Assembly (NCBI GenBank): GCA_023078555.1
Contig: CM041198.1
Span: 2,468,800-2,532,799 of the forward strand
Length of the DNA stretch: 64,000 nucleotides
Reading direction: 5' to 3'
From: Ulva prolifera
Taxonomy: Eukaryota > Chlorophyta > Ulvophyceae > Ulvales > Ulvaceae
This document shows, one piece after another, positions 1 through 11,175 of the stretch. The notes beneath the pieces were generated by a model. That model worked only from the letters and a program-made list of their open reading frames with translations, was not told the DNA's origin and did no database searches. Each line of letters opens with the position of its first letter. Positions within the stretch are counted from its first letter, which is position 1. The position numbers and the translations under genes are program-made.

Positions 1-47
1 AGTGTCGTTGCAGGAGACAGAGTACGAAGGTTGCTGGAGGGACAGAC

Positions 48-456
48 CTTGATGATGCGAGCACGGGCTGTCTCTGTGACACGCAGTGCGCAGATCTTGA
101 GGGCTGGCACCTCAAAGATGCGAGTGTCATCGGTGACTGTGCCCACAATCACTGCTGTCATGTCCGTCTGCACATATACATCGACCCAATGAAGCTGGCA
201 CCTGACTCTGCCAACGTGTAGCAACCACTAGGTGTTCAATAGCTGACGGTGACGTTCATTCACTGGAACATCAGGATACATCGCCATGAGCCATTGGCCA
301 GGCAAAATCACATTCTGAGGAGTATACCTTGCCGTCCATGAATTGGATGAGCTTCGAGAGGGAAAGAGGGGGCCTGTTGATCTTGGACATAAACAGCCTC
401 TTGAGCACAACCTTGTTGAAGGGGGCATCTGTACGCCGGGCCAGGAAGCGGTACAG
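48..456 (-). CDS. RPL18: 60S ribosomal protein L18 (eL18), two internal exons, partial
   Basis: Structural protein of the large cytosolic ribosomal subunit. Two exons are visible, read right to left. Exon 456-328 follows an acceptor ATGCAG and encodes [20 protein letters not shown], continuing to ...[12 protein letters not shown], the near-universal eL18 core; it ends AAG|GTATAC. Exon 167-48 follows GTGCAG and encodes ...[20 protein letters not shown] to ...TARARIIK, ending AAG|GTCTGT. The two exons join in phase 0 to give the normal eL18 order. The C-terminal exon lies left of position 1. The N-terminal exon (family motif near KSEDVYLKLLVK) was not found up to about 2 kb, so it lies behind a long intron or is too short to see. 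Family assignment is very secure; exon borders rest on splice signals and conservation. Confidence 0.93.
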
Positions 457-3400
457 CTGCATGTAGGACAGCTATTATTGAACAGCGCACAAACACTTGA
501 GGCATCAAATTAAATTCATCATGATGTTTCCGTTATACAATCCATCGAACGGTGCACCTTCCATTCGCGCAAGGTCGTGCAGCAGGAACGAGCCGCGGAA
601 CAAACCACTGACATGCATTCGAGATCTCAACACAGCGATACAATGCACCCCTTCAGTACATAGAAACGTTTGTGGTAGCACTGTGAATGTATCGGCTACG
701 GACGCGTGGCATGTGCAGTGCGACAGCGTGTGGCACAGTTTGGCCAAACTGTCATGAACGTTTCTTCAGCGCAGTGAAACAAGAAAATGATAGTCAGAAC
801 TTTCTTCATTGCCTGTCGGCTAGATGCGTAATTCGTACCTTCACCAGGAGCGACAGATATACATTATCGCTCTTAGGCGCTGTGCGCGCAGTCTTCTTGT
901 TGCGGCCTCCCGCAATGAGATCAATGCCCTGCAACAATGTAGATCGATTGTAGTATGGACATTGACATGGTCAACGCGCCAAAGCAGCTGAGCATTTCGC
1001 CATGTAGTGGGCCGTACCATCGCGACAGATTTTCCAGCACGTCGAGAACCAGGAGAGGTCGTTACGCCTTCTCAAAATTCTTTATCAATGGCGTTGCGTT
1101 GCACCTGGCGCACAGTCGATCGACAGCGACAGCGACAGCCTAAGGCATGCATTCCGTGTGAGGGGGGCTTGACCCACTTGGCGGCGGCGTGCCAACACCG
1201 TGGGCGAAGTGGTGTCTTTAATGACAGCTGTACATGCCCCGGAAGGTGCGGAACACAGCTGATACTTTAGCAACGCAGCTGCACATTCCAGCTGACGAGT
1301 GGGTGTCGTGTGCTACATTGCCTACTCCCTTGCTCCAAGCGCTGCATTCGCCAACGCATTCAGTCACAACCCGCACAGGCCACAGCCGTGAACTTGGTAG
1401 GATTGTAAATATGTGACTTATCTGTATGTATCACTGTTTATTTGATCCTCTTTTTGTCGAATCGCAACCTGCTCGTTGCGCCAGCTACGGGTGTCTGCAG
1501 CAAGGCGGGCCTGTACCGTGCCTGATACGTTGGCTTATACGCGAGACCCACCTAAGCTCATTGGTAAGGGACACACGCAAGCTTTTCAATGCATTTCGCT
1601 CTCCCTGACATCCCTGCGCGCCTTCCCAATGTGCTCCAGCTCCCACCAATCGGTCGGCCCAGCCAGCCGTCTCTCAGCTGTACAGGTGGTTCACTTCTTC
1701 TGAAGACTCCAACAGATTGCTTGCGAACCCATGGAACCGGTATGTGGTACGCCCAGATATACCGCCCTCGCATGGATCTGTAGTGAGCACGCCTGCACTT
1801 CACGACTCGCACCCTTTTTACCACACCTGGTGCTGACAACACATATAGGCTAGCCTGTTACTGACGACAGTACAGTTCAAAGTGCATTGGCAACCTGAGC
1901 TTGCCCAGCCTGAATCTACCTCGGTCAGCGACCGACGATCTTGCACAGCATCCTGATTCATGCCGCCACACCTTTCCAGAGATGAGTGTACTGCGGGCGT
2001 CTTGTACTCGGTTAGAGCCACCAGGCTGTTGCGGTACCGAGATTTTCTCTTGCAGCTTCATCTAGAATTCAGGAGCACGCAGCGAGCCTTCATGGCACAC
2101 ATCTGCTGAACTCACTCACTGGCCAGTACGGTGCTGGTGCGGGGGGGGGGGCAATCTAGACACCCATGATCATACTACATCACCCATCTGATCAGATGGA
2201 CACTGCTGGACACATTGTGTGCTCAGTGAGCACGTCTCACCAGTGCTGGGTCGTCGGCTAAAATCAGGTAGGACAAGTGCCGAACAATTAGGTCTGGAGT
2301 CCGGATGGTGGCCCTGAAAGTTCTGCAAGCGACCCCATCCTGGAACTTAGGCAAACATGGCGCAGGTGTCATTCGGCAGTGGACTCGAGGCGGCTCGGTG
2401 CCAGGCTGTGTATCAGGCGGAAATTTCATTGGGCGCCCGGCCTTCCCAGAGACGAAGCTGCCACGGGTAGCTGTACAAAGACCTTGTTCACTGCAGCGTT
2501 CTGGTCTTATTGTCATGGAACAAGTGCTGGAACGTGGTCCTGCTGTGAGCTTTACAATTGCGACAAATTCTGAAGCGATATAGCGGTTGGGGCGTGCTGG
2601 GCGGGCAAGGCGATGTCGATCTGACTGCAAGCTCATTTACAGCCCACTGTCACAGCCTTCGCTTTCAGCAGTACCCTTTCAATTCGTATGGTGGCAAAGG
2701 TGGCCTGTGTATCATTTACAGGGGTAGCTGGCCGGTTTTCTTCCGTAGTGGCGAGTATGCCGTGGCAGTCTTCGGGCCGAACCAGGCTACCTGTCACAAC
2801 CATCCATGGCAATTGCAATGACGACAATGCAGTCTAACCCAACAAAGCATACACCTGCCTGGTGCTGGATCTGCTGCATCCATTGCGAGGAACACTTCAT
2901 CAGTGGCCAAGGGCATCGTGCGATTGGCACCGCCCGACACCAACAATTGGCTGCAGGAGCATAGAGATGGATCGGTTTGACCAGGACATCGGCTGCATCA
3001 TGGGCTGCACGAGCGAGCACTGCTTGCACACCAATACGAGAGGATGGGCAGATCACTCAGAATGCGTGGGCACAAGGCATGACTGTTCAGCCAGATAAAA
3101 ACCAAAACCAGTTACAGGTCAAACATGGACAGAGTCCAACAAGTACCGACATAGATCGGCACACGCATGTACCGCAACTTATTGTATGACTTATTATATG
3201 ATTGTATCATGCAACTGTCAGCCATATCCTCATCTGGCATTGACCGGCACACGCGGACGTCCAGGACGCCGGTCTATGGCCATCTCCCAAATCAATGTGG
3301 TGGCCGTTTTATCGCAGTCAGATGAGGAGCACTTTCACGCCTGCCGCATCCGTTTCCAGGGCTCAGGCGCTTTCCTTGTTTATTTACCACACCATCATCA

Positions 3401-3692
3401 GAGCACCACCGCAGCACGCGCAGCACAGCGCGTCCCCACCGGCACCTGTCCGCAGCACACCGCCGCAAACGGCACACGCGCCACGCGTCTGCTGCAGCGC
3501 TTGCGGGCGGAGATGTGACGCGCCCGAGCCGCACGCACCACGCGCTGGTGCCATCATCCTGCGGGTCCAGCGCATGAGCACCGAGGCAGCGACCGATAGC
3601 ACGTGCCTGCCGCGGTCTGATACAACCGAGTCAGACCCGCCATCGTGTGTTTGACCGAAACGACGACGAAAACATGTCGGAGCAGCAGATGT
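457..3692. other. Upstream intron/intergenic stretch of RPL18
   Basis: No further gene is recognised in these 3.2 kb. The missing first exon of RPL18 should lie here or beyond. A short CGACAG tandem lies near 1121-1139 and an 11-base G run at 2141-2151. Several open frames of 60-137 codons (for example 2223-2636 minus) show no family likeness and no splice-compatible partner. The stretch next to 3693 is the 3' flank of paralogue A and contains GC-rich sequence with CGCAGCAC-type repeats near 3405-3500. Confidence 0.5.
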
Positions 3693-6600
3693 CTAGACGT
3701 CTCCGCAGGCAAGAATGGAGCCGTCCCAGCCGGCGAGGCCTGGCTGGCCGCCGAAGCGGCACTGGGAGAAGCCGGCGTTCCTCTTGACACACTGGAAGTC
3801 CGGGGAGCAGCAGGCCTTGGCCGCCGTGAAGCCAGCCCCGGCGCACTGGCGATTGTCTGCGGCGCAATCAGATGGGTCGGAGCAGCCGGCTGGGGGAGGC
3901 GGGGCCGGGGGTGGGGAGACTGCAGGCGGGGGAGGAGGATCGAGGACTGCTGGAGGTGGCGGAGGCACCACGGGCGCAGGCGGCGGCGGCACGACCGGCG
4001 GCGGCGGCACAACCGGCGGCGGGGCAGGAGCGATGGGGTTCGTGATCGCGGGCGGGTTTGGCGGCGCGATGTTTGTGGTGTTGACGACGACCGGGCCTGG
4101 GGGCGGCAGCGGCACGCTCCCGTCCTCCAAGCCGGGCCCTTCCTGCGTGACCTCGAAGTCCGTGCTGTCCACGCCCGGAAACCCTGTGTCGGCGGTGATA
4201 TCGAGGGAGATGGTGCAGTTTCCGTCGCTCTGCACCTGCGCGGACGCAACGACGCTCGACACCGCCTCTGTGAGCGAGACGCTGATGCCGGTGGCTATGT
4301 CTTCCAGGTTGAAGAATTCCCCGTCTTCGATGCAGAAGCTGGCTGCGCCGAAGCCGAAGTTGAGCAACACGCCGGCAATGATCGGCTCTGTGGCCTCGGC
4401 AACGATGTCGGCTGAGACAGTGCACAGGGTATCAGGGCAGAGGGTGCCCGCGTCGGCGACGCCGCGGGCAAACGCGGCGGCGGTGGCCTCGGCGATAACT
4501 CTCGCGGAGGAGCTGAAATTCACGCACGACTGGCCGAAGGAGGGGAGCTCGCAGTTGGCGAAGAAGTCCCTGATGAGCACAGCTGTGGCGTTTCCGATCG
4601 CCTGCATGCACCGGCAGCAATCACAGGCTCTGGCTGATGTCTCTGTCACACAACGGTCACTGTAGCGGTGTTGCGTTCCAGAATGTCTGGGGCTGCCATC
4701 CAGATATCGGACCTAGACACCTGGTATATGCACATATGCATCTACATGCAATAGGCTTGACGACGCCGCACTGCTGTTTGCACCATCGAGGCCAGAGTGT
4801 CTGTATCGTATTCAGCATCATGACACAACATGACTCTGGGAGTAGGTACCACACGCGGCATACATACGGCGTACCTGCGCGATCTCTATCTGTTCCTCAA
4901 AGGGCAGTGCTTCGGCGGCAGCGCACGCCGCAGCAACAGCCTCCTGCGACAGCTCCGCGATGCCATCGGCCTCAGTCTTGAGGAGATCGACGTTGAAGTC
5001 GGCGGTACAGAACGAGATAGTGGAGCCGGCCTCCGCTTGGGTGTCAGCGCCTACCTGGCAACTCGAGCCGTTCACAGTCGCCCGCAAGAGGATCTGCACC
5101 GCAATGCACTCTCTTCAGGTCATTGCACTCGTTTCAGATCAGATAGAGTCCTCGCCGCGTGTTTTCTGGCAACAGTTGTGAGATCACACCACTGAGAACT
5201 CAGGGCAGCGGCATGCATCTTCTCTACATGCGCAGGCGGGTCTCGTCGGTGGTTGCCGACCATTGGCCATTGGCACGCACGGCCATTCGTAAATGCAATG
5301 AGATCATTATCCCCGGGTGGGGGGGGGGGGGGGGGGGGGGGGGGGGCATGCACACAGGCAGTGGCATGCATGCGCATACGCACCTCTGCCGACGCCGTCA
5401 CGGACGCGTTCACCACCGTCTCCACGAAGGAGTCCGCGACCTGGGTCACCGTCGTGCCGACCGTGGCGTCTCCCGACAGCACGATCTCGGCGATCGACAC
5501 ACCGTTCTGGATGATGTTCTCGAACAGAGAGGAAGCCGTTTCCACTGCGACGGTGCAGTTCTCGCATGATTGCGCGGTCGCGACGCCGGAGACGGTGGCG
5601 CGCGCGACACCCTCGGCGACAGCGTTGGCCACTGTCAGCCCGTTCACTCGGAACGATCCCAGGTTCGCTGCACACAGCGCTAGCACACGTGAGTCTGCTG
5701 ATGCGTCGTCGTGCTGCCGAGCACATGTGGTTTCAAAGAGGTATCCAGCATCCCAGCCTGACAGAGGATAGATGTTGTTACAGAAGAGTGGGCGGTAATA
5801 GACAAACAGAAACAAAGAACCTCTTCCGAGTCAACAGCCACACGAGAATAGATGTAGATGAATGCACGCTTGCAGCAGAGACGGCTATGTATATATAGCT
5901 CGCGGACATCAGCCTCCAGCCATCGTCTCCGTGCTGCAGGCAGGTGCATCAGGCACTGACGCCAAGTGAGCGGATCAAAGTGGTGTTGCCCCCCCCCCGA
6001 GTGGCACCGACTGTGTGGGGTACTTGCAGGACCTTCTCCTAGCACCCAGCATGATGACAGCACCCGCATCATGTGTACAGCATAGAAAAAAACAAAGGCA
6101 GTGGCTGTACGTGCCGGGCGGTGTGGCCCGCTATGTGACGTGCATGCGGAGGGTGCCAGGATCTGTATTCACAAGATATAGTCCCTCTTCTGGCATACAC
6201 TGTACTACATTAAGTCCATCGACACATCACGCGTAACGCTGGGGTTTCTATAGGGACTCGTCTAGGCGTAGTTAATCATGATGTTTCAGGGTGACTGAGC
6301 CAAAAAAAAACAGAATTTTGGGATGTAGATCCCATGTAACGCAGGCTAATTTGGCGAACCCTTGAATATTGTACGGTAGTAGGAAGTAACGGCTACAAGC
6401 TACCTCATGAGGATGCCACAATAAGTTGCCTGAGGCTGCCGGGGCGGCGGCCGGAGGTCAGGGACACCGCATGCATGCTGTGGAGAAGATGCATGCGGCA
6501 CATGCATGTATCCCAAGCTGCACATCTAAAGCAGGTGCAAGTAGGCGTACATGCAGTACAGTCCGCGGTCGCGTTGACGACCGCCCTGGCGACGACCGTC

Positions 6601-7485
6601 GCAGACTCCTCTGCCACGTCCCGGGCGGTCAGCTCTTCAGGGTTGCCGCCACAGAGAAAGTTGGAGAGGGTTTCCGCTGCATGCATGCCTTTCGTCTGAG
6701 TGAGTGCGGCCGCTGGCAGCCTGACACACGCGTGAGGCTCCGCAGGAGTGGCAGCCTCCGGACTGCACTCTCTTGATACACAACCCTGTGGCGACAGCCA
6801 TGGCGAGATGACAGCCTTTCGAACGGAATGAATACACCACGGCCACGGCAACAACTTGAAGGTGGGTCGACCGGGCAGCAGGCGCATCAGGAGAGGCTCT
6901 GTGGAGACGAAAGGGGGTCCCGGCTGGGCTGCAGGAAGTAAAAGCAGGCACCGTCATATGCAAGGGCTTCCGTCGTCGGAGCAAGCCGGAGCTGAACGGG
7001 AATAAGGCGGAGTCCAGTGACTTCGGAAGTCTGTGTAGCAGGCGCCATCACACTGAATGGCTCACACGCCAGCGGACAGGGCCGCGCATGGCCGTGATGA
7101 CTCCCTGGCCAGATTCCTGGTGGTTGTGGCCACAAGTGCATTTGCAAGACGCGGCAGCGACATCGATATTGACACCGGGCCAGGCGAGAACAACAACTGC
7201 ACATGCATTCACTTGCGGCCACAGCCGCGCACGAAGCCCAAGACACATGACAGCACGCGCACATGGAGATGTGGAGGTCGCATCGGCATCATGCATGTGT
7301 GGCACCATGCATGGTGCCACACATGCACCGGAGGGGGACATATGCAGCTTGCCCAGGGAGGGGGGGGGGGGGGGGGGGGGGGGAGGGGTGGTACGTACCA
7401 GCATCGGCGGTGGCCTCGCCGAACGCCGTGCCGCCTGAAGAGACTCCCCGGATTATACACCGTGAGACGCTGTTCTGGGCGTTGA
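3693..7485 (-). CDS. Tandem paralogue A: modular proline-rich secreted protein with CBM1-like C-terminus (5' end not found)
   Basis: Probable cell-wall or matrix protein. Exons on the minus strand: 7485-7399, 6676-6551, 5667-5384, 5093-4875, 4601-3693 (stop included). Phases fit throughout and give at least 540 residues. Order: short Cys/Ala-rich modules (one Cys pair per exon, many alternating Ala and Asn-x-Thr/Ser sites); in the last exon another Cys module; a Pro-rich stretch of PPPPAV/PPPPVV type; then a final domain of about 62 residues with CSDPSDC, RQCAGAGF, KACC, CVKR, FSQCR, which resembles CBM1-like small Cys domains of green algae. The exon starting at 7485 begins with a partial codon, so at least one upstream exon (expected signal peptide) is missing. 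Copies B and C carry the same exon set. Function is inferred from composition; no catalytic motif is seen. Confidence 0.8.
5319..5346. repeat. G28 tract (C tract in paralogue A intron)
   Basis: An uninterrupted run of 28 G on the plus strand. On the gene strand it is a C run starting 37 bases after the 5' splice site at 5384. Confidence 0.95.
7360..7383. repeat. G24 tract (C tract in paralogue A intron)
   Basis: A run of 24 G. On the gene strand it begins 15 bases after the 5' splice site at 7399, the same intron that holds the tracts at 16317 (B) and 23551 (C). Confidence 0.95.
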
Positions 7486-8607
7486 CTGCATGCACACACA
7501 CCACGCTCATCATGGGCTATCATGTGCCTGGCTTGCGGGCGTATCATTGGGAGCTGGGTCGGAGGCTGCATCAGGGGAGCCGACGTGGGACCCGCGCGCG
7601 GCGTGCCGCAAGTGTTGGGCCCTGGCCACGGGTTGCCAACGGGCTCCATGCATGGTTGGCACTGAGGCACCGCCACATGCATGCCACATGCATGCATTCG
7701 TGCACAGGAGCTGCTTGTCCCGCAGCTGAAGCAGCTGCAGCCATTGGGCTCACTGGCCATCACACATGTGTCCGCCTTTGCATGTGTTGGAAGGACAGGT
7801 GGGAAAGGCAGGTAGCACCGCGAACAGCTTGAAAACATGCATGGTCTTCAAGTCTGCAGGCTCGTCAACTCGTCGACAGCACACCCCAGCCGAGCCAAAG
7901 CCATTAGCCCCGACAGAACAGAACAGGCGAGCGAACAGCACCGGCAACAAGCAGAGCAATCCCGCACTGATATTCAGCGGTGATGCATATGCATGTACTA
8001 CAGAAATGTACACACGGATCACTCGATCAGGCAAGGCCTTGGCTGAGGCTGCAGTCCTGCCTGACGAAGGGGTGCCAGCTGACAAAGGCAACAAGTCTTC
8101 GGGGTTTCTTGTAGAGTGTTGAAAGGATCAAGCAGGACAGGCATGTCGCACCACAGACTCAGGACAGATGCCTGTAGCAGCACAGACACAGGAACACAAG
8201 AATAGTGGTGAACACAACATGTGCAAGAGTTCACGAGGCAGGAGGTGCTCGCTGTGTCTGTGTGTACTCTCTGAGGTAGAAGAGTGCACTGGTTGTTGCT
8301 GGACAGCCTGGAACACACATATTAATAAATTTCGGCCTTGCCAAAGGGCCTCATCGGATGTCTAGGTGAAGCAAGCAAACCACAGCTGTGTTACAAGAAC
8401 ATTTTTGGAGTGGCCAGTAGCACTGCCAGGGCAACGAACAAGCATGTCAACGTCCTGCGTCGCTGTGGTTAGGAGGACAAAGCGAGCCAGACGGATAGCA
8501 CCGCGGGAAACAGCCAGGGGAACCTCACACCCACGAAACCAGCAACATGTAGCATAGACCAACACACCCGTGCAACCGCACACGTGAGCACCCGCCCTGG
8601 CCGCAGC
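7486..8607. other. Region upstream of paralogue A
   Basis: The first exon of paralogue A should be here. A minus-strand ATG near 7839 opens a short hydrophobic reading (MHVFKLFAVLPAFPTCP), but no donor of the needed phase was found, so it is not called. A degenerate copy of the short repeat R1 lies around 7781-7830 and a longer one at 8466-8582. The stretch is rich in TGCATGCA-type motifs. No other gene is recognised. Confidence 0.4.
8466..8582 (+). repeat. Dispersed repeat R1, long copy
   Basis: Matches the R1 copy at 44359-44480 over more than 100 bases: head with ACAAAGCGAGCC, then TAGCACCGCGGGAAACA, then ACCAGCAACATGTAGCA and AACACACCCGTGCAAC. Confidence 0.7.
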
Positions 8608-8714
8608 CCCCGTGTCGTTCTCCCAGCGCTGTGGCCACCATGTCACCCTCGCAAGCGTGCAGTCACGTCCAAAACCATTCATGAGCATCAAGACAGCAGC
8701 GAAAGAACCAAACA

Positions 8715-9188
8715 ATGCTCCTCTTCCTCCAAGCAATTTTCATTGGCTTGGAAGCTGACAAGCGGGTAGATGCCATGGCCCATTCGATTGTTACTGCGGT
8801 GCCGGACCTCACCATCGCGGTAGGTCTTCGAGACTTACGTCTCGGGCCCCAGAGCGTTGATGGTGCTGTATCTTATGATGACATTTGTTGGACTACAGAC
8901 TCGCGTAGGAACAAGTGTCGTGGTGTAATGATGTCAACAACACACTCAAGCATTTCGTACTTGCGGAGGAACAACGCGGAAACTGTTGAACTCATCGGCA
9001 CAAGCAAAAAATTTCTTACCATCTTAAAATGGTATGAAAACAAGTGTAAATCAGACGTATCGGTGTCACGCCGAGGCCGCTCGAAAGAAGTCAGTCAAAG
9101 CAAAGCAGAGTGCGGTACACCCATTCGTGAAGCATTCAACAACCCTGATCTGCCTGCAGTTGCTGGAAAAGGCTTTTTGGTAGTCTAG
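8715..9188 (+). CDS. T1 element protein 1, related to T2 protein
   Basis: A 157-residue frame just inside the left inverted end. Residues 31-56 (LTIAVGLRDLRLGPQ, then WTTDSRRN) match the T2 protein (LSIAVDVRDLKLEPQ, then WTLDSRKD) in spacing and sequence. A conserved protein in two elements with different DNA ends supports real coding. An internal ATG at 8775 aligns better with the T2 start. The rest is basic and Ser-rich with no recognised fold. The FAR1-like zinc region seen in T2 is not visible here. Role unknown, presumably binding the element's ends. Confidence 0.55.
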   Translation: MLLFLQAIFIGLEADKRVDAMAHSIVTAVPDLTIAVGLRDLRLGPQSVDGAVSYDDICWTTDSRRNKCRGVMMSTTHSSISYLRRNNAETVELIGTSKKFLTILKWYENKCKSDVSVSRRGRSKEVSQSKAECGTPIREAFNNPDLPAVAGKGFLVV

Positions 9189-9282
9189 GCTTGTGTCTCA
9201 ACGAGCTCATCCGAGCCGTTGACAAGACTCAAACTTCCAGCTTGATCGCTAGGGGCAAAGCGTCGCAAAAGAAGGCCACATC

Positions 9283-9681
9283 GTGCAAAGCCACATTCCA
9301 GCACTGAAGAAACAAAAAAATGCCGTGCAGAGAAGTCAAGATTTGAAAAAGGGCAGGAAAGCAAAGACAACATCGAGTGCAGCAGATGCTGACGACAGTG
9401 TTCAGGCTAGTGATGTTCCTACTTGTGCCAAGTTCATGAAGACCAGCAAAGTGGTGAAAGCAGACGCGAGGCAGAAGGACAAGACGTTCGATGGTCGCTC
9501 TGCAAAGGGGAAGGACAAGGTCCTCGGAATGGAGAACGCAGCTGTAGTGGAGGGACCATCGAGTGGTGCAAGGCCAGCTCTGCAGCCCCTCGTGAATGAC
9601 AGATCTGCTACGATAGCCGAGGGTCAAGTAGTCTTCGATCACATGGTGACTTTATTGGAGAGTGGACTCAGTGGAGTCTAG
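9283..9681 (+). CDS. T1 element protein 2, lysine-rich
   Basis: A 132-residue frame inside T1, downstream of and in another frame from 8715-9188; the two could be exons of one gene. Its first half is very rich in Lys, Ser and Ala (KKQKNAVQRSQDLKKGRKAK), suggesting a nuclear or DNA-binding tail. No family is recognised and no second copy was found in the window. Confidence 0.4.
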   Translation: MQSHIPALKKQKNAVQRSQDLKKGRKAKTTSSAADADDSVQASDVPTCAKFMKTSKVVKADARQKDKTFDGRSAKGKDKVLGMENAAVVEGPSSGARPALQPLVNDRSATIAEGQVVFDHMVTLLESGLSGV

Positions 9682-10203
9682 ATTGCACTGGGCTCGCACA
9701 AAGTAGCGGTGGTGATTGTGTATGTCATGACCATGCACTGTCGCGCCAAAGCTTATCACGCCTCATCGATCTTTTTGTTCCTCCTGGCGATCGATCAGTA
9801 ACTGCTATCTCTTTCGCTGGCTGTGACAGGGCGGGTCATGACAGTGCAGTCGTATGCAGTGCACTTGTACGTATCTACAGCATGCAGACCGATCTCCTGA
9901 TACGTGAAGGCCAGGCTCGCGTTTAACAGAGTTAAAAGTTCGTTTGAAGCTGCGCTGCCAACATCGACGACGTGCCATTGAGCAATGCTGCCGCTCAACG
10001 GTCAGGCGACGCCACAGAGGCACCACGAGGCATAAAAACTTTCGCCACGAAGGCAGGGTGTCACAAGATAACAATCATTGACGCTTCGTAGCGATTTTGC
10101 TGCTGTTGATGCTCATGAATGGTTTTTGGACGTGACTGCACGCTAGCGAGGGTGGCGAGGGTGTGACCACAGCGCTGGGAGAACAACACGGGGGGGCCGC
10201 AGC

Positions 10204-10603
10204 CTGTGTGGCAGTGCAGCAGTGTCTTCTGAGGGTGAATGTGCCATAAGAAACCAAAGCACGAGCAACTCTCATGCAAAATCTTCCACAGCCACAGCCA
10301 TACTCCTGCAACTACTCCTTCTCCATTCTGGAGAATGGACAGACATGCATGTCACTTTTGATGGCTTACGCGCGCTGATGCGGTGCATGCTTGGGATTCG
10401 GCCACGCATGATGGCGCGCGCGACTGCAAGATTGTCCTGCTGCACACCCGATTCCGGAGTTCCGAGGGCACATGGCATGAAGCAGCCGGACCTCGGCATC
10501 GTGATGGCGCAGTGATAACATTCCCGGGAATTCGGCCGAAGCCGGGCTATGGGCCCACGCGTCGCCCACATTATATGATATCTATATAGGATTATGATAT
10601 CCT
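10204..10603. other. Gap between T1 and T3
   Basis: No gene is recognised. Overlapping short frames on both strands (10222-10515 plus, 10272-10571 minus) look like shadows in GC-rich sequence. An AT-rich patch of nested GATATC/TATAGG palindromes at 10574-10610 borders the T3 fragment. Confidence 0.4.
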
Positions 10604-11175
10604 ATAACACATATTATTCTTACCCGCACGGTGTGCCCTCGCCACCCTCGCCAGCTTGGACGGTCCACAGAAGTCAGCCGCACGAGCAGTAAAGCAGCAG
10701 CAGAAACATAAACAACCTTTATGTTCACATCGCGAACTGCGTTGGCCTTGACGACCGGAAAGCACAACCATCGGCGCTGCCATGCGCGTGGCGGGCTTTG
10801 TTGCTCTTAGATGCGTCGCACCTCGCCCAGAAGTCGCAAACATGCACCTTACTGGTTCAACTGTTATCTTTCAGCTTCGTTGTACATCGGAACCTACTTG
10901 GCTGCGGTTGGTACGAGGTTGGATTTCGTGCTACCACAACACCAACGCAATCTGGTATCAAGTTGATCTCTTTTGTAATTAAGTTATTACAAAAGGGTTG
11001 ATGTCTTTTGTAATTAAGTTGATCAGTCGACGTGCGTCAAGAATGCAATCAGTGCCGCTTTACTGGCTAAGGCGGATGCTGGAACTGGTCATGCCAGATA
11101 TACGTTGAACTTGGGCTCAGCATGTACATGCAAATGGAACCAACTCAACTCTTACACCAGCAGACCGCTGCAGCA
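10604..11175. mobile_element. T3: end fragment of a T2-type MULE-like element
   Basis: Starts with the T2 terminus (CATATTATTCTTACCCGCAC) and matches the reverse complement of T2's right half (about 34540-35047), including the frame with RPEVANMHLTG and SEPTWLRLVRG (here 10782-10982 plus). No opposite inverted end follows, so this is a one-ended fragment. Relative to T2 it carries an extra stretch of about 55 bases at 10968-11024 with repeated TCTTTTGTAATTAAGTT and an inverted TTACAAAAG, placed within the reading frame and introducing a stop. Confidence 0.7.

Larger units (their letters stand above)
8608..10194. mobile_element. MULE-like DNA transposon T1, with inverted ends and 9-bp target duplication
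   Basis: About 1.59 kb. The left end (8608 to about 8700) and the reverse complement of the right end (about 10100-10194) match over roughly 90 bases: CCCCGTG, then TTCTCCCAGCGCTGTGG, then GCGTGCAGTCACGTCC, then CCATTCATGAGCATCAA, with a few small gaps. The element is flanked on both sides by GGCCGCAGC (8599-8607 and 10195-10203), a 9-bp direct repeat typical of Mutator-like insertions. Inside are two plus-strand reading frames (8715-9188, 9283-9681). No DDE transposase core was recognised, so it is probably non-autonomous. T2 at 33427-35055 encodes a related protein and has related termini. Confidence 0.8.

Noticed and set aside
3554-4665. Overlapping long frames on both strands across the last exon of paralogue A
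   Set aside because: Only the 3693-4601 minus frame is conserved in B and C; the others are GC-rich shadows of the Pro-rich coding sequence. The same applies at 12767-13630 and 20320-21408.
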